Of a DNA stretch of 64,000 bases, positions 46,253 to 57,274 are shown one piece after another. The stretch comes from Portulaca oleracea (Eukaryota; Streptophyta; Magnoliopsida; Caryophyllales; Portulacaceae), in assembly GCA_029582165.1 (NCBI GenBank), contig CM055877.1, positions 43,783,249 through 43,847,248 on the forward strand, read 5' to 3'. Every line of letters begins with the position of its first letter. Position 1 is the stretch's first letter. The notes beneath the pieces are model-generated. The model was not told where the DNA came from. It worked only from the letters and a program-made list of their open reading frames with translations, and searched no databases. The translations under genes were made by a program, and so were the position numbers.

Positions 46253-47413
46253 TCACCAATAGCTCTCCTTCATCAGGGGGCCTTCTTCTACTTCATCATA
46301 CACAGGATCAAGCAACTCTCCTTCTGGATGTACTTCCTCTTCTTCCTCAACTTCAGGTTCAACAAACCATGAAGCTTGATAATCAGCCAAGGTCACCACT
46401 CTCTTATTAGGACATTCTGAAGCTATATGCCCTAGTCCTTGACATCTAAAACATCTCCTGTTATCAGTAGGGATAGGATTTGGGGTTCTTTGAGGAGCTG
46501 GGGGTTGTTTTTGTGGGGGAGTAGGTTGTTTTGTGGGATATCTTGTGCTAAAAGGGGTTCTTTGGGCTGTGGGATAGGTTCTGGGATAGGTAAAGGGTTT
46601 GGGTTGAGGCTTATCGGGGGTTTTTGCAACAAACTCCTTTCCTCTGGACCTACTTTGCAACTCTACCTTGTGAGCTAGAGAACTGAGCTCATCCAAAGTA
46701 GTATAGGGATGCAATTCCACCACATTCCTGATACCTTCATTAAATCCTGCCAGAAACCTCACTAGCACCTGAGTTTCATTCTCCTTTAAATCACATCTCC
46801 ACAAAAGATGTTCAAACTCCTTTGTATATTCCTCCACAGACTTGTTGCCTTGCACTAGCTGTTGCAGTTTGCCATAGTTCTCCTTAAGGTAGTTCACGGG
46901 CAAGAACTTAGACTTCAACTTTTCCCTCATTTGTTCCCAAGTCTTCACTTTCTCTTTTCCCCCCTCTACTCTTCTTTTCTGTAGGTTAGACCACCAGATT
47001 GAAGCATGTTTCTTCAATTTCAGAGCAATAAGCTTGACCTTCTTTTCTTTAGAAACCTCCTTCAGATCAAAAACTCTCTCCACAGTCTGCAGTCAGTCCA
47101 AGAACACCTCAGTGTCCAGCTGACCTTCAAATTCAGGAATTTCCACCTTGATATCTAATTTGTCACCCATTCCAGCCTTCCTCTGTTTAGCCCTAACTTT
47201 CTTAGTTCCACTAGGACCTTCTTCTTCCCTAAAAGGATAGCTGGAATAAGTACTCCCTTCTTCTTCATATTCAGAGTCTTCCTTAAAACTTTGCTTCTTC
47301 AGATATAAATAATTCTTCAACTGATCAGTCAAATATTGAACATGTTTCTCCAACTCAACTTTCTCCCTAAGAGCTTGTTCAGCCACCTCCTCGGCAGTCC
47401 TACTACTAGACAT
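46253..47413 (-). pseudogene. element B gag
   Basis: The likely start is M-S-S-S-R-T (47411-47413); earlier in-frame codons come from LTR/PBS sequence. A coiled-coil-like N-terminus (E-x-V-E-L-E-K-H-V) is followed by the capsid domain (S-I-W-W-S-N-L...F-L-P-V-N-Y). A Pro/Gln-rich linker, a CCHC knuckle C-F-R-C-Q-G-L-G-H-I-A-S-E-C and an acidic tail complete it. A single TGA at 47090-47092 replaces the Trp of L-D-W-L-Q. Otherwise it is open, about 385 codons. Gag forms the virus-like particle and packages RNA. Confidence 0.88.
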
Positions 47414-47451
47414 CCTGTAACCAGCAAGAAGCTCACCAAGAAATTCACACA

Positions 47452-47463
47452 GCTCTGATACCA
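47452..47463 (-). promoter_or_regulatory. element B PBS (initiator-Met tRNA)
   Basis: The minus strand reads TGGTATCAGAGC, four bases from the 5' LTR end. Confidence 0.93.
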
Positions 47464-47467
47464 AAGC

Positions 47468-48690
47468 TGATGTATGTGCAGACCAAAGGGGATTAGAGTG
47501 TACTGGTCTGGACAAACACCAAGGGCCTTACTGACCTGGTTTTGCTCACCTAAGCTTTTCCTAGGGATGGAAAAGCATCAAGGAACAAAAAACAAATAAA
47601 GGAAGATAGAAAACTTGTGCAACCAACTGATACAGACCACACCTCGGTAGGAAACACAAGGGCAAGACTCAACTCATGCACTGGATACAGTCCACACCAC
47701 CAGAACATAAACCAAGCTCTACTTAGCACCTTCTAAGCTTGCCAAAGCTTAGTTACAGACAAGTAGAAACAATGGAGAGTTTTTAGAGACACTCACAAAC
47801 ACACATGAGCAAGCTCGACTGGTTTCTCATTCATTTACTCATAATTGAATGCTATTACACAGAAGCTGGCTTATATTGCTACTTTCAGCAAGTAGCTGGC
47901 TGTGACCGAGTGATTAAGGATTCCCTAAGCATTAGGAAACCTCTAAACTACTGCTAAGCTATCTTAATGTACATAAGTGAGCTGCTTAGAACTATCTGAT
48001 GATTAACTACACTAATTACATCAAGAAAACGATGAAATAAAATGGAAAAGGGTTTGGATGCTGAGTCGCCAAAGCTTCCTTCATGTATTAGTCATAATTC
48101 CACTTTCCCTTGCTGCTAATTGTAGCTGGTAGTAATAGAACTCAGCTAGGTTACTCGATCATTAAAGGGAAAATGACCAAATGACCTTATTAAATTGCTG
48201 AATTCCAAAACTGCCCCAGCTGCTTGATGCTTGCTACCCTGGACCAAACATGCTGTAGAAAATGTCCAAGGACATCAGCCACCTGCACTCCTCGACCAGA
48301 GGCCATTGATGACCCAAGGAACATATGGAAACCACCAAATGTCATTGCCTTGCACTTCTGCAGCTTGTAGTAGACCTTGGAATAGACCTGAACCTGATTT
48401 CACAGGTTGGGGTTCTGCCAAGGTCCAATTGCACCAATCGGACTTAGATTCTAAGGCCAAGGCTTCCTCTTGCACAGGATCCTGGGGGTAAACATGTAGA
48501 TTCCATTTAGTACTACAAAACTCCCCTAGGACCTGTCTTCCATTGCTGAGCTAAGCTTGCTGTAGGAGGGACTTAATCCCTCCTGAATTCCCAACTAGGT
48601 CCCAATGGGTGAAGGACCTCAGGACAGAAATCCCTCTCCTCCTTCCTTGCTGGATCAGCTAACATTGCTGCTAAAGATGGACCTCCATCA
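47468..48690 (-). repeat. 5' LTR of element B
   Basis: It is 1223 bp, starts TGATGGAGG and ends CATACATCA on the minus strand, and pairs with 33068-34302. Confidence 0.9.
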
Positions 48691-49440
48691 GAGGTGGGGT
48701 AGGTGTCGGTGTCCGACGTTGGTGACAACAGCAACAGCGACAACCACGGTAGTAGCGACGTAACCTAGCAGTAGCAGCAACAGCAAAAATTCGGGTTCTC
48801 TGGCCTGTGCGTTCAGATGGTGGTGGTAGTTGGTGGTCTTGGGTGGAGCTCCGGCAACGCTCCCGGCTGCTGGGAAACTCACAGCAGAGAGAAAGGAAGA
48901 GGGACGGGAGAGAAAAAGAGGAAGGAGTAGGGGTGCATGGGTTGGTTCTGTTTAGTGTTAGGTTTAATAGCTTAATTACCCCCCTAATCTCTTATTAATC
49001 TAGCACTATCCCTAATCTAATTCAAAACTAATCCAAACTCTAACCTAACTGACTAAGATTCTGGCTCCAACAAACTATAAAGCTTGTACTAATCTGATAG
49101 TAATACTAATCCTATGCCCCCATAAAGTAATAATAATGATAATAATAATAATAATAATAATGATGATAATAATAATAATAATAGTAATAATAATAATAAT
49201 AATAATAACACATACATAACAATATTCACATCGCAATAGTTAGAATAATACTAATAATAATAATACTAATAATAATAGGAATAGAAATAATATTAATAAT
49301 AACACATGGTGCTACCAAACTATCCTTGTTAGTCCCTCAACGATCCTACGAGCTCAGGCGTCAGCAAAAATTACCACAAACGAACATTTAACAATTAACG
49401 AAGTCAAACCTAATTTACTTATGTCGTAACGGTCAACACC
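48691..49440 (-). mobile_element. element D, LTR segment 3
   Basis: It continues element D after element B: GC-rich leader (to about 48950), AAT microsatellite 49128-49208, then TCCCTCAACGATCCTACGAG and TCGTAACGGTCAACA. The latter is the terminal block of a minus-strand family 1 LTR. It stops at ACACC, the target duplication of element C. Confidence 0.8.
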
Positions 49441-50437
49441 TGTAAAACCCCGAAAAATCCAAAGATGTTGACTGTGACGTCGTTAGTCAATTAGGTTTGA
49501 CTTCGTTAATTGTTATTATTCGTTTGTATTTATTTTTGCTAACACTTGAGCTCGTAGGATCGTTGAGGGACTAACAAGGGTATATCGGTAATTTCGTGGG
49601 TTTAGTATTATTAGTATTACTATTAATATTATTGTGTTTATTAAAATTTGTTATATGAATGATTATGTGAATTTTATTTGATATGTGTTTAGTATTAATA
49701 TTATTATTATTAGTATTACTATTAATATTATGTGATTATTATAATTGTTATATGAATTATTTGTTATGTAAATATTATTTGTTATGTGTTTATTATTATC
49801 ATTAATATTATTATTATCATTATTTCCCAGGAAATCAGATTTTAGTGTTGGGTTGGGTTTAAGAGTAGTATTAGTTGGGCCTTAGTTACTAGACTAATAT
49901 AAAAAGTTTTCTTCCTCTCAAAACCCTAATATCAAACCCTAACCCTAGCCTCCCTCTCTTTCTCCCACCTCTCTCTCTCCATTCTCTCTCTGCCGTCCAC
50001 ACCCAGCCGTCGCGCCGCCCTACGCCGGCGACCACCCAGACCACCGTCAAACACCAACCGACGTCCACTCTCCCTCTCTCTTTCTCTCTTTCTCCGTATC
50101 GTTCTCTTTTCTTTTTCTCTTCCCCGCATCTGCTCCGTTGCGACACTACCAGAAAGTCGCCGCCCCCGACGCCAGACGACGTTGCGCCACTACCACCGCT
50201 CTCCCCGTCCACCGCCGACGCCCCAGATCGAAGGGTGGTGGGATTCGAAACCACGGTTGCTGCTGTCCAACGCCAGGCGCCACCAACCACCTTTCCGACG
50301 ACCATCGATGACTTCCCTCGTGCCTTCCCTCGTGCCACCGTCGACACTGCCTCGCCGGAAACCGCCAACCCTTCTTTTTTTTAACGTAAACCCTAAATTC
50401 AGTTTGAAACTTTTCTTTCTTTTATTCTTGTTTTCTG

Positions 50438-50502
<65 letters not shown>

Positions 50503-52915
50503 TATTATTATTTCTTTTACTAAATCTTGTAATTTGGGTAATTAAGGGTGTAAATTATTTAATTGTTATTTGTAATTAAATTTGTTTTTGGTTGTAATAT
50601 TTACTTGTAAATTTGTCTAAAGTATTATGTGTAATCTTTATGTTCTAATTTGGTGTATTAGGGTTGTAATAGTTGTAGTGAAATTATTAATATTCGATTG
50701 TAGGATGTACTTTTGTTTTTCTAGTGAATCATGTTAGGGTTTTAGATAACACTATTATTGTATGCACGAATTAAAACGTCTAATTATCTAGAGTAATTCT
50801 TGTTTGTTAGTAAGTAGTCATACGTTCTTGTTAATTCTTTTAGGTGTTTAATATCATGTGTAATCTTGCTCAATAAGTTTAGAACGATTATATTAGTAAA
50901 GTACAAATTCTTGCTTATTAGTTTAATTAATTTATGATTCTTGATTTAATCTTGTTTAAAGCAATTGGTTGTTGGGATTCTTGATTAGTAATTTAAATGT
51001 TTATATGTTCTTTATAGTTATTCACATGTTCTTTAAGTTCTTTCTTGTTTATTGGTTAAGAAATTCATGTTTAGGTTAGTGTTAATATTTCATGAATGCT
51101 TTTAGGGTTAGTAGAAATATTAAAGTTGATTTCATGTTTTACATTTCGGTTTTGATGATAGGAGGTTTGATGTTTGGACCTTAGTTGGATTAGGTTAATT
51201 ACTTTGGACTTTGGTTACTTTTTTAAGCCTAAATTAGGACCCCGGGATCGAATTGGTGGAAGTTAGAACCGAATTTGCAAATTAAATGGAAACCGGTAAC
51301 GGGACAGTTTTGATCGGGTCTAAAGATCGGGTCACCACGATTAGTGTAGATGTCTTTTGATCAAACCCTTTGTACTAGAGTTACCCTTAGATGTTAGCTT
51401 TTATAGGAATTTTACGGACCGGACTTCGGAATTTTATAAGTCGAGTTATACCCCGATTACCAGACTTAGGTCAGATCTGGACAGCTTGGAAAGATGACGA
51501 TTTTTGAGGATCTTAAAGCGTGTTTTGGGTCTCGAGTTAAACTTAAGAGTTTTAGTAGACATCCCGAGGTTTCCGAAAAGTCCAAAACCAGACCCATAAG
51601 ATGTCGGGAAGTCAAGTTGCGACCCTTTTTGTGTGGATGTTGTAATCTGTCTTGTTATGTGAAATTGTTAATAAATGTGTTGTTGGTTGAAAAGGTTTAC
51701 TTGGTGTTATTATGCGATTACTTGGAATGTGTTAGGTAATTTAAAGTGTAAATTCATGATTGATCGAACCTATATGGTTCCTAGGGGAGGGTTTGTTAGA
51801 AGGTAGTTAATACTAACTTCGAAGGGCGCGTTTTGATTAGAATAATTATTCTATTTTAGGCCCGAGCTAATTCGCGTCGTTAGTGAGCTCAAGTGTGTTC
51901 GTTTTGCTGTGAAGTGAAGTTAACCAGGTAATGTCTATGCTCTAATCCCCACTGGGATGCTCTTTAAATGTGTTTTAATGTTTTCTAATCTGTTTTGAGA
52001 ATTGCATCCCGAAAGGGGACTTTATCTGGAAATGTGACCATCTATTTTTTTTTTATATTTGTTTGTAATTATTGATTTATGAATTGAGAATTGAGATGGT
52101 CTTTTATGCGCGGTTTTATTATTGGTTTTGATAACCTGGGTTGGGTTTGACTTGAGAGCTGTGAGCTAGGTTTTTGCATAAGATACTAATGATTCAAAGT
52201 GAAACATTAAGCGGGTTTCGGGGCATAACTCGGAGGTCAGGATTTGGTATCCTGTCGGGTTATAGACCAGGAAATCAGGGCTTCTTCTCTGATATAGGAT
52301 AGTTGATATTTTGATGCCTGTGGTAGGCGAATACTTTGATGCCTGTGGTAGGCGAACTTTGATGCCTGTGGTAGGCGAACTCTTGATGTCTGTGGCAGGT
52401 GATGTTACTCTAAGGGATGTGGTATCCCGCCCGCATGATAAAATATGGATTGGTTGGGTTGAGGAAAACAGTTAAGGGATTAAAGGTTTGTGAACTGGTT
52501 TGACTTGTTCCCTCTCCCTCAATTGAATTGAAATGAACTTAACTTGTTTTTAACGTTAGGGGTAGACATTATAGAGATTTCCCCCTCATTTTTGAAATAT
52601 TTTGTTTTCAGGTGAAGATCTATATGCTGGGGACGGGAATTAGAAGTGAGGACGACATGTTTAGGAGTCGTTATATATGTTGCTTTTCTTTTCTAAGAAA
52701 TTTGAAGTTAGTTTTGAGGTTTATTACTAAGTATGAGCTGTTAGTTGGTTTTGTCGTTGACAGACAGTTGTAGTTTCCTTCTCGCCTTGTATTCCTTCGG
52801 AGATACGGCAGTGACGCCCAAATAAAGAAAAAGAAAAAAAGACTTCCGCTGAATTTTGTCTGTTAACGTTAATTTGACTTTGACTTTTCGATAATTGAAT
52901 TTCCGGGGCGTTACA
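49441..52915 (+). repeat. 5' LTR of element C
   Basis: It runs from TGTAAAACCCCG to GGGGCGTTACA. It has a CT-rich then GC-rich leader (49945-50380), a TTA microsatellite (50439-50511), an AT-rich stretch, four dyad minisatellite units (about 52311-52405) and an acceptor-like GTTTTCAGGTGAAGA near 52610. Confidence 0.93.
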
Positions 52916-52918
52916 GAA

Positions 52919-52930
52919 TGGTATCAGAGC
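52919..52930 (+). promoter_or_regulatory. element C PBS (initiator-Met tRNA)
   Basis: TGGTATCAGAGC lies three bases after the LTR end. Confidence 0.94.
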
Positions 52931-55900
52931 TCTGGGTTGCGACCTAGTAGCTCCTAAGTGTCTCTTAGGTTTAGTTAGACCTTAGGAAGCTAAAATCGGA
53001 GTGTGAGTGTAGGTGTGGGTTGGGATGCATCGGCCTGATTGTTTCTTCATGTTTTTATTAATGTGTTTTATTTTTAACTTTTGTTTCGATCTATTATTTT
53101 CCCGTATCAAGAGATGTTATGAAAGAAGAAAATATTTTTTGTGGAGTATGATGTTGAGTACTTGGGAATATTATGTTCGATTGAATCTCTTGGGTATCCC
53201 TATTAAGCACTTTGGGTTTAGTTCAGGCTTCAAATTGTATTTATTGGGTTTTGGAGTATGGACAATGATGATTGGGAATGTACTTTAACTTATGGACCTG
53301 TGGAATACTTGAAAATTTCTATGTGAATTGGGCCTTTGATTTCAATTTTTTTTTGGTTTTGGGGTTAAACTTATGTTTGTGATTCAACGCGATTCATTCT
53401 AAGTCGAGGTCTTGGGTTAGAGGGAACTTTGTAAGGAAAGTGTTGGTTAAAGTTCGAGTTGAGGGGTATAGTTGAAGTGATGGTTTTGTGCTTAATCTCG
53501 TGGTTAATTTGATTTTTGGTGGTACGGTAAGTTGGAGACTTCCTATAAGATTGAATGAACATCGTTTCTTTGAAGTATTTAGAGCAGATGATGGGTTTCA
53601 GAGTAATATTGGGATTATGATTGGTTTTAATCAGGGTATTGAGTTTCAAGGACCACTTTTAAGGATAAAGGAACTTAATTCTGAGATAAAAGTTAAGATG
53701 AATATTTTGTTAATGATCGTACATTTGAACTAGACTTTTGGATATCGATTATGAGACTTCGAGCTAAGGATTAAATTTAATTTTGGTTCCTAGAGTATTG
53801 GAATAAGTGAATACTCTCAAGGTAATGTTGAGCTAAGCAAGATCTTCCAAGGTTATTGTAATTATAGAGATCTTAAGTTGTATTAAGGTTATGAATCAAG
53901 GAATGTGAGGAAACGTGTGGAGGAAAAAAAAAAGTTTTTCTCTAGTTATGTAATGGTTGAGTGCGCTGTTATTGAAGTGGAATGGTGCAATTATTGTTAT
54001 GTTATCTACAAGTTGGGAAGTTGTCTGGATGATTAGACCGTTAAGAATGACATGTGATACTTTGAAAGGGATTTTTTTATTCACTATAGGATGGAGATGT
54101 ACTTGATCCGTAACTATTTGTTTTTAATATTTTTTTTCCTTGAATGTTCAGAGTGAGTTTCTGTTGTATATTCACGATTCATGGTCTCATATATGCTTAC
54201 TGTCATTCATATATATGCAAACATGTGAGTCTATGTACGTAATTGTCTATTCCCTATTGCGAGCCTTTTATTTATGATTGTGTACATGAAGTGAGTCGAT
54301 CGTCTGAGAAGTGGGTATAACCCATGATGAAAGCTGCAGGTATTTGATGCCTACAATACTGTCTGAATCCCACCTGGTTAAAGTTCAGTGTGAATATCAT
54401 TTGATTGGCCTGACTGAATATTTTCTGGGATGACCTATTTTACATTTGATGAATCTGTGGAAATATTATTTGATTAATTTTGTTGGGTACCATCCAACTG
54501 AATCGTTTGATTATCGCATGTTTATTAGAGCAATTTCTTTCTTTGATTTGTCAATCTATGTTGATGGTGACGTCTATTATCCAGAACTATTAGGGAGGAA
54601 ATTAGACATAATGAGTATATAGTGCTTAAGATATTGGAGGAGCCAAGTGAAGTGTTGGATCATGTTTGGTTACTTATATTGGTTATGGAGATTACCGTTA
54701 ATGGAAGATAAATGATGAGATGTACGAAGCAAGTTATTGTCTAACACAGGTCTCTATACTTTTTGTGCTTGAAACACGTGGTAGATTTGATAATTACCAT
54801 TATTAGTGGTTCTAAAATAGAAGTGGTGATGATTTTGATGGCTTAAGTACATGAAAGCTTTAAGTTGCAGTTGGGTATAATCTAACTTTGGGATATATTG
54901 AGGTTGAATTAATGCTTTTGAGGAAGCACCGGGCCTAAGGATGACTCTTATTTGAGATGTTAGGTGGTAATTTGAGTTTCGGGGACGAAACTCCATTTTA
55001 GAAGATTGAGAGGGTAATGATTGGCAAGTGCTAGTTCTTATTAGGCATATGTAAGATAAGTGAAAAGTCTCATTTGGCGTGGTAATTAAGTGTTTTGGAG
55101 TTAAATGGTGATTTGGTAAATTAATTACAGTGTTAATCATGTCTTGGGTTGTGTCGAATCTTAGCTTTTGGTCTTTATATTAGATGAAAACATAAGGTTC
55201 ATGTGTCATTTGAGGCGCCAGGTTAGTGATCTGACATCTGAGATTATTAACGGGAATTTCTCTTTCGGATAAAAGGTTGTCTCAAGGAAGTTATGTCGTA
55301 TGGTTACATATTATTAAATAGTCTTGTGGTGATTGACATAATGGGGATCTTATCATTGGAAGGGAGGAAAATTTTACAGTTGCATTAGAGGAAAATTAGA
55401 CACTTTGGTCTTACTTGGGTTATCAAGAGAAACTATTGAAAACTATCGTTATTTTATGTTCCCCTAGCACAAAAGCAAAAGACTTGTTTTGAGAGGTGAT
55501 TATTGGGATCTTATAACATTTTGGGTGTTGGTAATTATCAGTTTGGTGTGTTCTAAGATCTTATTTCATGATTTTAGAAGATCGATAATGGGAAGATTAG
55601 GGTAAAGTTGGATTTAGACTTGGTTATAAGTTGTTGAGTCTACTAGGGAAGTTCATTGTGAGAACGACTATAAGCAATACCTCTGGGGAATGGGATGTGT
55701 TTCTTCTCCTTGTTTCGTTATGTGTTGCAAGTGTATGCATTTTGTTTTAACATATGGTATATGCCATATCGCCACCTTTGCTATGAGCACGAGACTCTAG
55801 CTCCTCTAAAAGACTTGCAAACCTGAGGTGGGTACGGAATACAACCCCAAGGAGGGCCTGGCACAAGAACAAGACCTCTGATGAGAGTTCGGAGGCCGAA

Positions 55901-56120
55901 AGAGGACTTGATCTACGAGGAGCAGCCGCAGGAGATCCCAGATTACTGAGAGAAGCCGCTTCATGAAAATACCGTCCCTCTAGTAAAAGTGTGATGGGAA
56001 AGCTATACCCCAACTGAAGCAATCTAAGAAGTCGATGAGGAGAATAAGTCGAAGTATCAACACCTATTCAACACATAAGGTGCGTCAAGTTTCGAGGACG
56101 AAACTTCTTTTAAGGAGGTA
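52931..56120 (+). other. non-coding core of element C
   Basis: Short frames are present on both strands but no gag, protease, RT or integrase motif. The right part (about 55680-56030) is conserved in element E. It contains a minus-strand frame (55747-56022) whose middle (G-R-Y-F, E-A-x-S-L, A-A-P-R, L-S-A-S-E) can be followed in element E. The function is unknown; packaging signals would be expected near the PBS. Confidence 0.7.
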
Positions 56121-56230
56121 ATGATGTAAAACCTCGAGTTTTAGGAAGAACGGAATCGTTAGAATTATTGCCGAACCGTTAGGCTTAAATTTAAGTTTCG
56201 AGGACGAAACTTCTTTTAAGGAGGTAATGA
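56085..56230 (+). promoter_or_regulatory. duplicated polypurine tract / LTR-head unit of element C
   Basis: AGTTTCGAGGACGAAACTTC followed by TTTTAAGGAGGTAATGA occurs twice. The first is followed by a decoy head TGTAAAACCTCGAG (56125), the second by the real LTR (56231), 106 bp apart. Confidence 0.82.
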
Positions 56231-57227
56231 TGTAAAACCCCGAAAAATCCAAGGATGTTGACTGTGACGTCGTTAGTCAATTAGGTTTGACTTCGTTAAT
56301 TGTTATTATTCGTTTGTATTTATTTTTGCTAACACTTGAGCTCGTAGGATCGTTGAGGGACTAACAAGGGTATATCGGTAATTTCGTGGGTTTAGTATTA
56401 TTAGTATTACTATTAATATTATTGTGTTTATTAAAATTTGTTATATGAATGATTATGTGAATTTTATTTGATATGTGTTTAGTATAAATATTATTATTAT
56501 TAGTATTACTATTAATATTATGTGATTATTATAATTGTTATATGAATTATTTGTTATGTAAATATTATTTGTTATGTGTTTATTATTATCATTAATATTA
56601 TTATTATCATTATTTCCCAGGAAATCAGATTTTAGTGTTGGGTTGGGTTTAAGAGTAGTATTAGTTGGGCCTTAGTTACTAGACTAATATAAAAAGTTTT
56701 CTTCCTCTCAAAACCCTAATATCAAACCCTAACCCTAGCCTCCCTCTCTTTCTCCCACCTCTCTCTCTCCATTCTCTCTCTGCCGTCCACACCCAGCCGT
56801 CGCGCCGCCCTACGCCGGCGACCACCCAGACCACCGTCAAACACCAACCGACGTCCACTCTCCCTCTCTCTTTCTCTCTTTCTCCCTATCGTTCTCTTTT
56901 CTTTTTCTCTTCCCCGCATCTGCTCCGTCGCGACACTACCAGAAAGTCGCTGCCCCCGACGCCAGACGACGTCGCGCCACTACCACCGCTCTCCCCGTCC
57001 ACCGCCGACGCCCCAGATCGAAGGGTGGTGGGATTCGAAACCACGGTTGCTGCTGTCCAACGCCAGGCACCACCGACCACCTTTCCGACGACCATCGATG
57101 ACTTCCCTCGTGCCTTCCCTCGTGCCACCGTCGACATTGCCTCGCCGGAAACCGCCAACCCTTCTTTTTTTTAACGTAAACCCTAAATTCAGTTTGAAAC
57201 TTTTCTTTCTTTTATTCTTGTTTTCTG

Positions 57228-57274
<47 letters not shown>

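Larger units (their letters stand above)
33068..48690 (-). mobile_element. element B: CRM-like Ty3/gypsy chromovirus containing a nested Athila element
   Basis: On the minus strand the order is 5' LTR, PBS, gag, protease, RT, RNase H, integrase, 3' LTR. GAGGT flanks both ends (33063-33067 and 48691-48695). About 6.9 kb remains without the nested element. The LTRs begin TGATGG and end ATACATCA. The integrase frame crosses the polypurine tract into the LTR and no canonical chromodomain is seen, which fits CRM-clade chromoviruses; that assignment is inference. Many stops make it inactive. Confidence 0.9.

Noticed and set aside
50182..50523. Frame ending in a long Tyr run
   Set aside because: The Tyr run is the TTA/TAT microsatellite of the element C LTR; the copy in the other LTR (57047-57298) has a different length.
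53013..54084. Small frames in the core of element C
   Set aside because: No gag or pol motif; composition matches random AT-rich DNA.
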